This document shows, piece after piece, positions 13,678-21,684 of a DNA stretch of 41,116 bases. How positions within the stretch are numbered: position 1 is the first letter of the stretch; every line of letters starts with the position of its first letter. The notes under the pieces were generated by a model. That model saw only the letters and a list, made by a program, of their open reading frames with translations, made no database searches and was not told the DNA's origin. The DNA comes from Clostridia bacterium. GTDB taxonomy: Bacteria; Bacillota; Clostridia; Oscillospirales; Acutalibacteraceae. The position numbers and the translations under genes are program-made. The stretch spans positions 1-41,116 of the forward strand of contig JAFWZS010000063.1 of assembly GCA_017522205.1 (NCBI GenBank), written 5' to 3'.

Positions 13678-15684
13678 TTACGCTCTTTCAGCACCGTAGT
13701 TTACAGTTGCAGTTTCGTTCTTTTCGTTTCTGAATTCGGGAATCCAGTGATCGCCTGCTTTAATCTTCTTGAAAGCATCTGCTGAAAGCGCAACGTTAAC
13801 CTCGGTAACGCCTATCTTATTGCCCTCTTCGTCAATCTTTGCACAGTAGCAGAAGCTGTATGCACCGATTTCCTTCACAGATGAGGGAATGTAAAGATAG
13901 GTAAGACCTGAAGCGTAGTTGAATGCGTCAAGACCGATAAATTCAAGTCCCTCGGGAAGAGATGCATAAACTGTCTCGCCCTTATAGGAATTGATTTCCT
14001 TAAGATTTTCAGCCTTCAGGAATGCCATTGACTCAATTCTCTTAAGTCCCTCGGGAAGTAAAATCTTCTCGAACTTACAGTCTGAGAATGCTGAACGGCT
14101 GATTACTTCAACGGTTTCGGGAACCTTGAATTCCTTATCATTTTTATAAGCCTTGGGGCAGCAGAGAAGAGTCTTCATATCCTTTGTGTAAAGAACACCG
14201 TCTACTGACCGGAAGTTTTCGTTCTTTTCGTCAACTACAAACTCTTTAAGAGCACGTAAGTTTACAAAGGCTTCACCACGGAGCTCTTTTACGTCCTTGC
14301 CGATATAAACGGTTTCAATGCTTTCATCCCATTTGAAGGGGTGACGTGCAATTGAAGTTACAACCTTGCCGTCCGCATCGGTGCTGAACTCTTTTTTGTT
14401 TTCTCTGTTGGTAACTGCGGTTATTTCAAAAGTGCCGTCTTCCTTTTCTGTGTAGGTAACAGGTTCATCATATACCTTTTCAGCACCGAAAACAAGCTCA
14501 ACCTTCTTATCAAGAAGACCGTTATCATACTGGGGAAGCCAGTTGTTGCCGATTTCAATAGCATCAAATTCTTCTTCAGTCATTGAAATATTGATAACCT
14601 TGTAGCCTGATAAATTACCGTCAATCTTTTCAACGCAATCCCAGAATGCATGGTGACCGATGTACTTGACTGATGAGGGAATTCTCAGATACTGACATAC
14701 TCGGTTATAGCTCATTGCATCTGAGCCGATGTATTCAAGCCCATCGGGAAGTGACTTGTAAACACCGCTGAGCTTAGAGATTGCTGAGAAGCCTGTTTCG
14801 CCTTCTTCAGCCTCACTCTTTTCGTATGAGTAAATGTCTGTCATCCACCAGTTCTTGGTGATTGCCATTGTTTCGATTCTCTTAAGGCCCTCAGGCATAT
14901 AGAGTGCTGCAAGAGGAAGGTCGTAGAATGCAAGCTCTCCGATTGTTTCAACTGTTTTGGGAAGAACATAAGTGAGAACATCCGCCTCGTATCTTGCACG
15001 GAATTCAAGATTGTTTTCGTTATCTGCCCAGATTGTGTCGTTGTAGCCGAACTTTTCACGGAGATACTGTGGGTGGTTCATAGGATAGCAGATAATTTCT
15101 GTCTTGTCCTTGTTATAAAGAACGCCGTCAATGTCGCTGTAGTATTCGTTCTCTTCGTCAACGATAATCTGCTTGAGAGTTCTGCAGGTAAAGAATGCCT
15201 TGCCGTCAATTTCCTTTACGCTTTTGCCGATGTAAATTGTTTCAACCTTTTCGTCACAGTTGAAGCAGAACTGAGGAATTTTTGAAATGGGCTTGCTTTC
15301 ATCCTTTTTAAGGGTGAAGTTTGTTGCGGGGTCGGTATTTTCTGAATCGTACACAATTTCTACTGCATAGTCGATATCAAGATGACCGATATAGCCTGTG
15401 TTGTTGAATTTGGTGAATTCATAAGTACCGTCGCCGATTTCGTTATACTCAAAAGGAACACGGGAAACAACTCTTACGCTGAAGTACATTGAAAGACCTA
15501 CAGCAATAAGAATGAGAACTGTGAAGATAATCTTTTTGAGTGTGAAATTGGTGAAGGGTTTATTGATATGGGGCTCTGCAAGACCGTCGATTTTATAAGT
15601 CCAGATTTCGTCCTCGGGAATGTCAAGGTGGACATCAACGGGAGCAGTCATACCTTTAAAAACTTTCTGCTTTTTCTCTTTCAT
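13678..15684 (-). CDS. Membrane-anchored BspA-type leucine-rich repeat protein with internal duplication
   Basis: A 668-residue protein with a hydrophilic N-terminal cytoplasmic segment (about 1-48), one transmembrane helix (KKIIFTVLILIAVGLSMYFS), and a large outside domain of LRR_5/BspA repeats (IYIGKSVKEIDGKAFF, LKRIETMAI, YLRIPSSVKYIGHHAF). The outside part is two homologous halves, about residues 78-405 and 411-668. Each begins with a beta-rich lead-in, passes through VETxYIGKxVKE and GVLYxKD, and ends in WxPxxxN...YGAE-like sequence. BspA-like repeats usually bind proteins or glycans at the cell surface. AAGGAGG lies 9 nt before the ATG. It sits 15 nt downstream of the GPH symporter gene and upstream of the GH36 gene, so a role in capturing or sensing the transported glycan is possible, though inferred. 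Confidence 0.82.
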   Translation of the reverse strand: MKEKKQKVFKGMTAPVDVHLDIPEDEIWTYKIDGLAEPHINKPFTNFTLKKIIFTVLILIAVGLSMYFSVRVVSRVPFEYNEIGDGTYEFTKFNNTGYIGHLDIDYAVEIVYDSENTDPATNFTLKKDESKPISKIPQFCFNCDEKVETIYIGKSVKEIDGKAFFTCRTLKQIIVDEENEYYSDIDGVLYNKDKTEIICYPMNHPQYLREKFGYNDTIWADNENNLEFRARYEADVLTYVLPKTVETIGELAFYDLPLAALYMPEGLKRIETMAITKNWWMTDIYSYEKSEAEEGETGFSAISKLSGVYKSLPDGLEYIGSDAMSYNRVCQYLRIPSSVKYIGHHAFWDCVEKIDGNLSGYKVINISMTEEEFDAIEIGNNWLPQYDNGLLDKKVELVFGAEKVYDEPVTYTEKEDGTFEITAVTNRENKKEFSTDADGKVVTSIARHPFKWDESIETVYIGKDVKELRGEAFVNLRALKEFVVDEKNENFRSVDGVLYTKDMKTLLCCPKAYKNDKEFKVPETVEVISRSAFSDCKFEKILLPEGLKRIESMAFLKAENLKEINSYKGETVYASLPEGLEFIGLDAFNYASGLTYLYIPSSVKEIGAYSFCYCAKIDEEGNKIGVTEVNVALSADAFKKIKAGDHWIPEFRNEKNETATVNYGAERA

Positions 15685-15699
15685 GATGTCTTACCTCCT

Positions 15700-17475
15700 T
15701 TAACCGATATATCCGCCGCTGACGGTTTCGCCCTCTTCCTGAGCCTTCTTCTGCGTTACCTCAGCACGGCGCTGAAGCACCTGAATAACCTTGGTCTGTT
15801 TCTCGTTGTCGTAGTCCCAGAAGAAGTAGGGAATTGTCATAAGAACAAAACCAATGATATCAATTATGAGAGGTACGGCAATAATCTTGAAGCGTGCGCT
15901 ATCGATATAGAGAACGTCCCAGTTACTGTTAAAGCCGTATTTGAGAAGAAGAAGCGGAATAATAAGACCTACAAATGATGTAATGGGGCCTGTGAACCAG
16001 CCGAACACGCCTGCGAAGCTTTCAAGTCTTTCACCTGAAAGATACATCTGATAGTCACCGATACGTGTGTTCATATCGTGACCTGCAGTTGTGGGAATTG
16101 TCTTTGTCATTTCCATAAAGAACATTACGATGATACAAACTATACCGCAGATATGAACATTATCACCGCAGAACCAGAAGGCAAGAACCATAAGCGCATT
16201 ACCTAAAGCTCGGGTCAGCTGATAGAAAATCATAATCTGCTTATAGTTGAATCTCTTAAGGAAATAGGGTGCACAAAGATCGGGCGGAGTTCCCGCAAAT
16301 GAAATCAGGTTGATGATAATTGTATAGGGAAGACCTGCCAGACGGAAGGTATAAAGATAAATAATTGTTGTAATTGCAAGCATACCGTTACCGAGAGAGT
16401 CAATAAGACCTACAACGGTGTTGATAAGAAGATACTTGTTACGGAGAACGCCGAACATACCGTCCCAGAAGTTGATCTGTACCTTCTTTTCAAGGGGAGG
16501 CTGCGGTATTCTTTCCTGAATTCTTCCTGCGTAACGCATGGTGATAAGTGCAGGAACAATAAAGCTGATGGGATATACATAGCGGAAAAGATTGATGTCT
16601 GCCCATTCCTTGTCGAGAGAGTCAACAATAACGGGAATGATAATTGACACAATTGTATGTATGAAATGGGAAAGCTTTACGGGATAGGTACGGACAAGAA
16701 GTCTTTCCTGCATATCAGGGCTGATGGTTTTTGAAACAGTTTCAAGGTTGTTGCCAAAGCCGAAAATGTTATAGCATGCAAAAAGAAGGTTTGCTGTCCA
16801 TACTCTTGTAACCATGTCGGGAATTTCATAAAGGGGAAGCCAACCGACAAGGATAACCATGATGCACTTGGGAATAACATCACAGTAAAGTGAGTACTTG
16901 TATCTGCCGTATTTCGGAATGAGCTTTTTACGGTAGAAGATATTTCTTGAACCTGCCCAGCCGTTCCAGAGAATATGTGTACCGAGAATTTTCATGGCTG
17001 AAGCAGCATTGATACCGATACTTTCCATATTGTTAAGGTAAACAATAAGGGGATTTGTTGAGTTATAGAGGAACGGGAATTTACCGAAAATCATTACAAG
17101 ACCTATTACAATAAGTGAGAAATAAAGTCCGTAGAATTTTCTCTCTGTCTTTTTCGGAAGGAAGCCCAGGTTATCGTTGATAATCCAACCGATAAGAGTC
17201 CAGATGTAGTTAAGAGGCATATTGATAATGCCGATAAATGAGAAGGTGAGATAAGGCAGCTGATAATGATACATAAACAGGTAACAGGCTGCCCAGAAGC
17301 CTATGCCTTCAAGCATTTTTGTACCCGTATAGTTTGAACCTACACCTAAAAAGATGTCCTTATACTCTCTGTAAGGAACATACTTTCCTTCGGCGGGTGT
17401 TTTCCAGTGCGTTTTGACTTCGGTAAGAAGGCTTTTTACTTTGCCTGTTTTTGAGCTGTTGTTTCCTTCACTCAT
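15700..17475 (-). CDS. GPH-family sugar:cation symporter (MFS_2)
   Basis: A 591-residue polytopic protein with about 12 hydrophobic helices, a long central loop, and a charged C-terminal tail (KVIQVLQRRAEVTQKKAQEEG). It resembles the glycoside-pentoside-hexuronide:cation symporters (MelB-like MFS_2), which take up galactosides, pentosides or glucuronides with Na+ or H+. The N-terminal D-x-x-x-D-R-T signature is less clear than in the second GPH gene of this window, and the protein is longer than the usual 450-500 residues, so it is a divergent member. ATG 17475 follows AAGGAG. It heads the minus-strand unit GPH - LRR - GH36, suggesting import of an alpha-galactoside for the cytoplasmic GH36 enzyme. 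Exact substrate is unknown. Confidence 0.78.
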   Translation of the reverse strand: MSEGNNSSKTGKVKSLLTEVKTHWKTPAEGKYVPYREYKDIFLGVGSNYTGTKMLEGIGFWAACYLFMYHYQLPYLTFSFIGIINMPLNYIWTLIGWIINDNLGFLPKKTERKFYGLYFSLIVIGLVMIFGKFPFLYNSTNPLIVYLNNMESIGINAASAMKILGTHILWNGWAGSRNIFYRKKLIPKYGRYKYSLYCDVIPKCIMVILVGWLPLYEIPDMVTRVWTANLLFACYNIFGFGNNLETVSKTISPDMQERLLVRTYPVKLSHFIHTIVSIIIPVIVDSLDKEWADINLFRYVYPISFIVPALITMRYAGRIQERIPQPPLEKKVQINFWDGMFGVLRNKYLLINTVVGLIDSLGNGMLAITTIIYLYTFRLAGLPYTIIINLISFAGTPPDLCAPYFLKRFNYKQIMIFYQLTRALGNALMVLAFWFCGDNVHICGIVCIIVMFFMEMTKTIPTTAGHDMNTRIGDYQMYLSGERLESFAGVFGWFTGPITSFVGLIIPLLLLKYGFNSNWDVLYIDSARFKIIAVPLIIDIIGFVLMTIPYFFWDYDNEKQTKVIQVLQRRAEVTQKKAQEEGETVSGGYIG

Positions 17476-17521
17476 TTCATACCACTCTCCTTTTATGATA
17501 TTTCAAAACATACTTTATATA

Positions 17522-17550
17522 ATACTAACATATTTTTGTGAATATCTCAA
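17522..17550 (-). promoter_or_regulatory. Promoter of the GPH-LRR unit
   Basis: TTGAGA (17545-17550) and TAGTAT (17522-17527) are separated by 17 bp. It diverges from the hydrolase promoter at 17619. Confidence 0.5.
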
Positions 17551-17618
17551 CCAATTTTTGAAAATCTTTACAAATGTTTATAATTTGAAGCTAAGCTATG
17601 TCAAAAGCGGTTTACATA

Positions 17619-17647
17619 TTGATGTTTTTTTAAAAATATGGTATATT
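17619..17647 (+). promoter_or_regulatory. Promoter of the secreted alpha/beta hydrolase
   Basis: TTGATG (17619-17624) and TATATT (17642-17647) are separated by 17 bp, within a 216-bp AT-rich divergent region that holds no other gene. Confidence 0.55.
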
Positions 17648-17691
17648 TGTGTAGTTATTAAATCATTTAACAAAAAGAAGGAGCGGTAACT

Positions 17692-19206
17692 ATGAAAAAA
17701 TTTCTCAGCTTAATTCTTAGCATTATTCTCATTTTCACCATGGCAATTCCGGCTTTTGCTGCAGACACAGTAAAGCAGACCTGCCCCACAATTTACATCC
17801 ACGGATTCATGGGTTCAAAAATCTGTGAAGACAAAAATGACATTTCTACAAAATATACATTCCCCTCCGGTGACGAAATTCTGGAGCCTGTAAAAAATGA
17901 GCTTCTTCCTGCTCTGCTTACTTATATTGCAACAGATAACGGCGAACCCTTTGCCTATAAGCTTTGCGAAATTGTAAACGGTATGTTTGAAGGTTACTTC
18001 AACAATTCCGACGGTACTGCAAAAGGGAACTCCGGCTCATATATGCCCTACCCCAGCGCAAAAAGCATAACAGCAACTTCCAATCTGGAGTTTATTTATG
18101 ACTGGCGTGGAGACCCGTTCAAAATCGCAGCGGACCTCAACGACTTTATCGATTATGTTCTTGAGCATTCCGGGGCAGAAAAGGTTGCGCTCCGCTGTCA
18201 TTCTCTCGGCAGCGTAATCGGCACTACATACCTTACCGTTTTCGGAAGCAGTAAAGTTATGGGTATTGTTTTTGATTCTGCCGCTCTTCTCGGTGTAACC
18301 TATGTCGGTGAGCTTCTTTGCGGAAATCCTGAATTTGCAGGCGACGCACTCACCAGAGGCTTCAAGGACCTCCTTAGCGAAAACGAATATAACGAATTGA
18401 TTTCAGGTGCACTTGACATTCTTGAAATTGCCGGAATCACCGACGATGCAGGCAGATTCCTTAATGAGCTTATTCAGAAAATCGCTCCCATTCTCTACAA
18501 AGAAACCCTTGTACCTCTTTTCGCTCACTGGCCTGCAGCCTGGGCTATGACTCCTGACAAGTATATTGATGAAGGTATGGAATATATTTTCAATAGCTAC
18601 TGCACCGGTGAAGAATATAAGGTTCTCAAGGGAAAGATTGAAAAATACAACAAAGAAGTAAGAGCTACCAAATATGACACTCTCAGAAGCTTCGATGAAA
18701 ACGGCAGAATGGCAGTTATTGCAAGATACGGCTACGGTGCTCTTCCCGTTTCACCTTCATGGGATGTTCTCACTGATACCGTAGTTGACACAAAACACGC
18801 TTCACTTGGCGCCGAAACTGCAACCGTAGGCACTTCATTCGGCAATGAATATCTTGAAGGCAAAGATTTGTCCCTCATTTCTCCTGACAGAACCGTTGAT
18901 GCATCAACCTGTCTTTTCCCTGAAAAGACCTGGTTCATCAAGAACATCAAGCATGACAGAACAGACATTACAAAACCGCTTCATGCAGAACTTCTTTTCG
19001 GTGAAGAGGAAGCAACTGTGGAGAATTACGAGGCCCTTTCCCGTTTTATGATCTTTGATGCAGAAACAGAGATTTTAAGTGAAGACAACAGTGAATATAA
19101 AGAACCGGTAGAGGAAAACGAAAAAGTTTCCGTTTTTGTGAAGGTTATGAAATTCTTCACTGCACTTTTTGAGTTCCTAACAAATCTATTAAAGGATAAA
19201 AAATAA
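17692..19206 (+). CDS. Secreted alpha/beta hydrolase (LCAT/lipase-like)
   Basis: A 504-residue protein with a clear Sec signal (MKKFLSLILSIILIFTMAIPAFA). The mature part starts with an oxyanion-hole strand PTIYIHGFMGSK (H37-G38) and has a nucleophile elbow CHSLGS with Ser171, where the usual first Gly of GxSxG is Cys. The FIYDWRGDP segment and the loop between strands resemble lecithin:cholesterol acyltransferase-like and triacylglycerol lipase families. The acid and histidine of the triad cannot be placed with certainty; candidates lie near VVDTKHASLG and NIKHDRTD. The C terminus ends with a hydrophobic stretch (VFVKVMKFFTALFEFLTNLL) that could attach to the membrane. AAGGAG precedes the ATG. 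It is a single-gene unit with its own terminator. Esterase/lipase function is inferred; substrate unknown. Confidence 0.75.
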   Translation: MKKFLSLILSIILIFTMAIPAFAADTVKQTCPTIYIHGFMGSKICEDKNDISTKYTFPSGDEILEPVKNELLPALLTYIATDNGEPFAYKLCEIVNGMFEGYFNNSDGTAKGNSGSYMPYPSAKSITATSNLEFIYDWRGDPFKIAADLNDFIDYVLEHSGAEKVALRCHSLGSVIGTTYLTVFGSSKVMGIVFDSAALLGVTYVGELLCGNPEFAGDALTRGFKDLLSENEYNELISGALDILEIAGITDDAGRFLNELIQKIAPILYKETLVPLFAHWPAAWAMTPDKYIDEGMEYIFNSYCTGEEYKVLKGKIEKYNKEVRATKYDTLRSFDENGRMAVIARYGYGALPVSPSWDVLTDTVVDTKHASLGAETATVGTSFGNEYLEGKDLSLISPDRTVDASTCLFPEKTWFIKNIKHDRTDITKPLHAELLFGEEEATVENYEALSRFMIFDAETEILSEDNSEYKEPVEENEKVSVFVKVMKFFTALFEFLTNLLKDKK

Positions 19207-19216
19207 GACATAACAC

Positions 19217-19258
19217 AAAAATCCACGGACTGCAAAAATGCGGTTCGTGGATTTTTAT
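19217..19258. terminator. Bidirectional terminator between convergent genes
   Basis: AAAAATCCACG (19217-19227) pairs with CGTGGATTTTT (19246-19256), with extra pairing inside. A- and T-runs on the two sides suit both the hydrolase gene and the convergent gene at 19263. Confidence 0.9.
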
Positions 19259-19262
19259 TCTG

Positions 19263-20438
19263 TTATTTCTGCAGCATATTATATGCCGCCATTGCTACTC
19301 TTGCACTGTCCATATTGTAAAGGGGCCAGCTGTGTTTTTCCGTAAGTGGCAGATAATTCCCCATATATTCTGCTACACTTTCAACATCATTCATTATAGC
19401 AGCAGCCTGAACATTGGCACCCCAACAGAACACATCGGGATACTCAAAAGCCTCCCAGTGATAAGTTTCGGAGAACCTTTCATAGAGATTTCTCGCTCTT
19501 TCGGTATCAGGCTCAATTACACCGCAGATAATGGGGAAAAGCTGAGATGTCGCCTGAGGGTAGTAGGTGTTCCAGCTGAAAATCTTTGTGGGTATTCTCA
19601 CATAGGCTGTTATTCCCGGGCTATAGTATCCGCCCACAAAGTTCCAGAGCTTTCTGTTAATGCTTTCTTTGACAGTACTGATAAGTTTTTCGCAGTCATC
19701 ACGCATATCGATGTATTCCGTTTTACCGCCCTTAACTATTTCCTCAAAAAGATTCGTCGCCGCAATTGCGCCCTCATACACCTCACAGTTATCCATAAGA
19801 TATTTCACCCTGTGGTTGTGCTTTGCATAGGTAAGACCGTTCTGAAGCGTTGCAAACATAACATTTGTTATTCTCTTTATATCTTCCGCGTTATCGATAA
19901 TGTATGCGCTGTCCCCTGTTTTGTTTAAGTATTTATCAAGGACAGTCAGGAATGTTGCCGCATAGGAATCCGTTGTATCATAGGAATCGGCATTTTCGGG
20001 AGTGGATACAACTTCACTTTCAATCTCCCCGTCTTTCATTGTGATTACATAATCATAAATCGTGCCGTCAAGACCGTTGAAGTCCTCCTTGGCGGTATTC
20101 AGATGATTGAAATGCCAATCCATATAAGCTTTTACATTACCTGCATATTTTTCTGCATCATCAAGCAGAGCGAGTGCGGCAAAATCAGCAAAATACGGAT
20201 TCATAGTAAGATTTCCGTTCGCTGAATATGTCATGGGAATTGCACCGTTCTCAAGCTGAAGCGTTGAAAGCCACTGCGTTTCGCTTTCGAATATCTGCTT
20301 AAACAGCTGAAGCTGTTCCTCAGTCGCAACGGCCTCAACAGGTTCAAGAGGCTCAAGGTCAGGTGCACTGAAGGGTATTCCCAAAAGTGAAAGAAGTGCA
20401 AGCTGAAGAGCCATAAAAAATGCTGCTATTTTTGTCAT
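19263..20438 (-). CDS. Exported six-hairpin glycosidase-like (alpha/alpha)6 protein
   Basis: A 391-residue protein with an N-terminal export signal or anchor (MTKIAAFFMALQLALLSLLG) and a mainly helical body consistent with the six-hairpin (alpha/alpha)6 fold used by glycosidases and phosphorylases. Helical hairpin signatures include YFADFAALALLDD, DSYDTTDSYAATFLTVLDKYL, YEGAIAATNLFEEI, FCWGANVQAAAI and SWPLYNMDSARVAMAAYNML. Acidic residues at loop tips (DTTDS, NGLDGT) could be catalytic, but no family signature is unmistakable. It is transcribed from an exact consensus promoter, back to back with panE. A role in glycan breakdown fits the surrounding GH36 and GH26 genes but is inference. Confidence 0.7.
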   Translation of the reverse strand: MTKIAAFFMALQLALLSLLGIPFSAPDLEPLEPVEAVATEEQLQLFKQIFESETQWLSTLQLENGAIPMTYSANGNLTMNPYFADFAALALLDDAEKYAGNVKAYMDWHFNHLNTAKEDFNGLDGTIYDYVITMKDGEIESEVVSTPENADSYDTTDSYAATFLTVLDKYLNKTGDSAYIIDNAEDIKRITNVMFATLQNGLTYAKHNHRVKYLMDNCEVYEGAIAATNLFEEIVKGGKTEYIDMRDDCEKLISTVKESINRKLWNFVGGYYSPGITAYVRIPTKIFSWNTYYPQATSQLFPIICGVIEPDTERARNLYERFSETYHWEAFEYPDVFCWGANVQAAAIMNDVESVAEYMGNYLPLTEKHSWPLYNMDSARVAMAAYNMLQK

Positions 20439-20469
20439 ATCTATTCTCCTTCGTGTTTGTTGTAATTAA

Positions 20470-20498
20470 ATTATAGCAATGGATATTCGATGTGTCAA
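20470..20498 (-). promoter_or_regulatory. Consensus promoter of the six-hairpin protein gene
   Basis: TTGACA (20493-20498) and TATAAT (20470-20475) with exactly 17 bp between them. Confidence 0.85.
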
Positions 20499-20512
20499 TA
20501 AAGAAGAAAATC

Positions 20513-20541
20513 TTGCTTTTTTCTTTCTTTTGTGCTATTCT
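20513..20541 (+). promoter_or_regulatory. Promoter of the PanE-like gene
   Basis: TTGCTT (20513-20518) and TATTCT (20536-20541) are separated by 17 bp. The -35 boxes of this promoter and the divergent one are only 14 bp apart, so one bound regulator could affect both. Confidence 0.6.
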
Positions 20542-20575
20542 GTTGAGGAATTAAATTAAGGATGGTGCTTGACTT

Positions 20576-21598
20576 ATGAAAGAAATTCGTTCAGCAATTT
20601 ACGGTGCAGGCTCACTGGGTACTGTTCTCGGTGCTTACATCACAAAAAACGGCGGCAAAATCGACCTTATCAACCGCAACAAGGCTCACGTTGCAGCACT
20701 CAGGGAAAAGGGTGCAATCATTAAGGGCACAGTTGAAATGACCGTACCCGTAACTGCTCTCACTCCCGATGAAATGGAAGGCAAATATGATGTTATTTTC
20801 CTTATGACAAAGCAGCTTTTCAACAAGGAAGTTGTTACAATGCTTAAAGACTACCTCACTGAAAGCGGCGTTATCGTAACTCTTCAGAACGGCATTCCCG
20901 AACCCGGTATTGCCGAAATTGTTGGCAGTGAACACACAATGGGCTGTGCTGTTGAATGGGGTGCAGCTTTAACTGCTCCCGGTGTTTGCACTCTTACAAG
21001 TGAACCCGACTCACTCTCATTTCATATGGGCAAAATGGACGGCATTACAGATGAACAGTTCAAAACTGTAAAAGAAATCCTCGAGCTTATGTGTCCCGTA
21101 CACGAAGAAGAAAACCTTATCGGTGCGCGTTGGTCAAAGCTTCTCATTAACGCAACCTTCTCAGGTCTCGGCACAGTTGTAGGTGGCGTTTTCGGCGATG
21201 TTTCAGAGGATAAGGATGCAAGAAAGGTTGCAATCCGTTGCATGAAGGAATGCATTGATGTAGGCCATGCCGCAGGTGCTACCTTCGTTCCCGTTCAGGG
21301 CAAGGACATCACAAAGCTCTTCTACTATAAGGGTGCTCTCAAGCGCACATTCGCTACTATGCTTCTTCCTATCGCAATGAAAAAGCACCGTTCAATCGAG
21401 CCCTCAATGCTTCAGGACTTAAAGAACGGCAAGCCCTGCGAGGTTGATGCAATCAACGGTGTTGTTTGCGAATGGGGCAGAAAATGCGGCGTTCCCACTC
21501 CCATCAATGATAAGATTGTTGAAATAATCAAAAATGAGCAGGAAGGCAAGCTCAAGTGCGAAAAGTCCAACATCAGATTCTTCAATCACTTACTGTAA
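20576..21598 (+). CDS. Ketopantoate reductase family protein (PanE/ApbA-like)
   Basis: A 340-residue NAD(P)-dependent dehydrogenase of the PanE/ApbA family, which reduces 2-dehydropantoate to pantoate in coenzyme A synthesis. The Rossmann motif AIYGAGSLGTVLGAYI lies at the N terminus, TKQLFNKE and TLQNGIPEPG follow, and RWSKLLINATFSGLGTVVGG contains the catalytic lysine region; the C-terminal domain ends NGVVCEWGRKCGVPTPIND. The family is broad and includes paralogues of unknown substrate. No other pantothenate gene is nearby, so the panE symbol is withheld. The start is supported by GGTG 8 nt upstream. It is a single-gene unit. Confidence 0.85.
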   Translation: MKEIRSAIYGAGSLGTVLGAYITKNGGKIDLINRNKAHVAALREKGAIIKGTVEMTVPVTALTPDEMEGKYDVIFLMTKQLFNKEVVTMLKDYLTESGVIVTLQNGIPEPGIAEIVGSEHTMGCAVEWGAALTAPGVCTLTSEPDSLSFHMGKMDGITDEQFKTVKEILELMCPVHEEENLIGARWSKLLINATFSGLGTVVGGVFGDVSEDKDARKVAIRCMKECIDVGHAAGATFVPVQGKDITKLFYYKGALKRTFATMLLPIAMKKHRSIEPSMLQDLKNGKPCEVDAINGVVCEWGRKCGVPTPINDKIVEIIKNEQEGKLKCEKSNIRFFNHLL

Positions 21599-21605
21599 AA
21601 GTCAA

Positions 21606-21636
21606 AACAGAGTTGCGTTCCGGCAACTCTGTTTTT
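21606..21636 (+). terminator. Terminator of the PanE-like gene
   Basis: A perfect 11-bp stem, AACAGAGTTGC / GCAACTCTGTT, with a 6-nt loop and TTTT. Confidence 0.92.
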
Positions 21637-21643
21637 TCATAAA

Positions 21644-21680
21644 AATGAAGCTGTCACCATCAAAGTGACAGCTTTTGTTT
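21644..21680. terminator. Terminator of the second GPH gene
   Basis: A 10-bp stem, AAGCTGTCAC / GTGACAGCTT (21648-21674), has flanking T-runs on both strands. It lies just after the GPH stop codon on the minus strand. Confidence 0.85.
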
Positions 21681-21684
21681 TATA

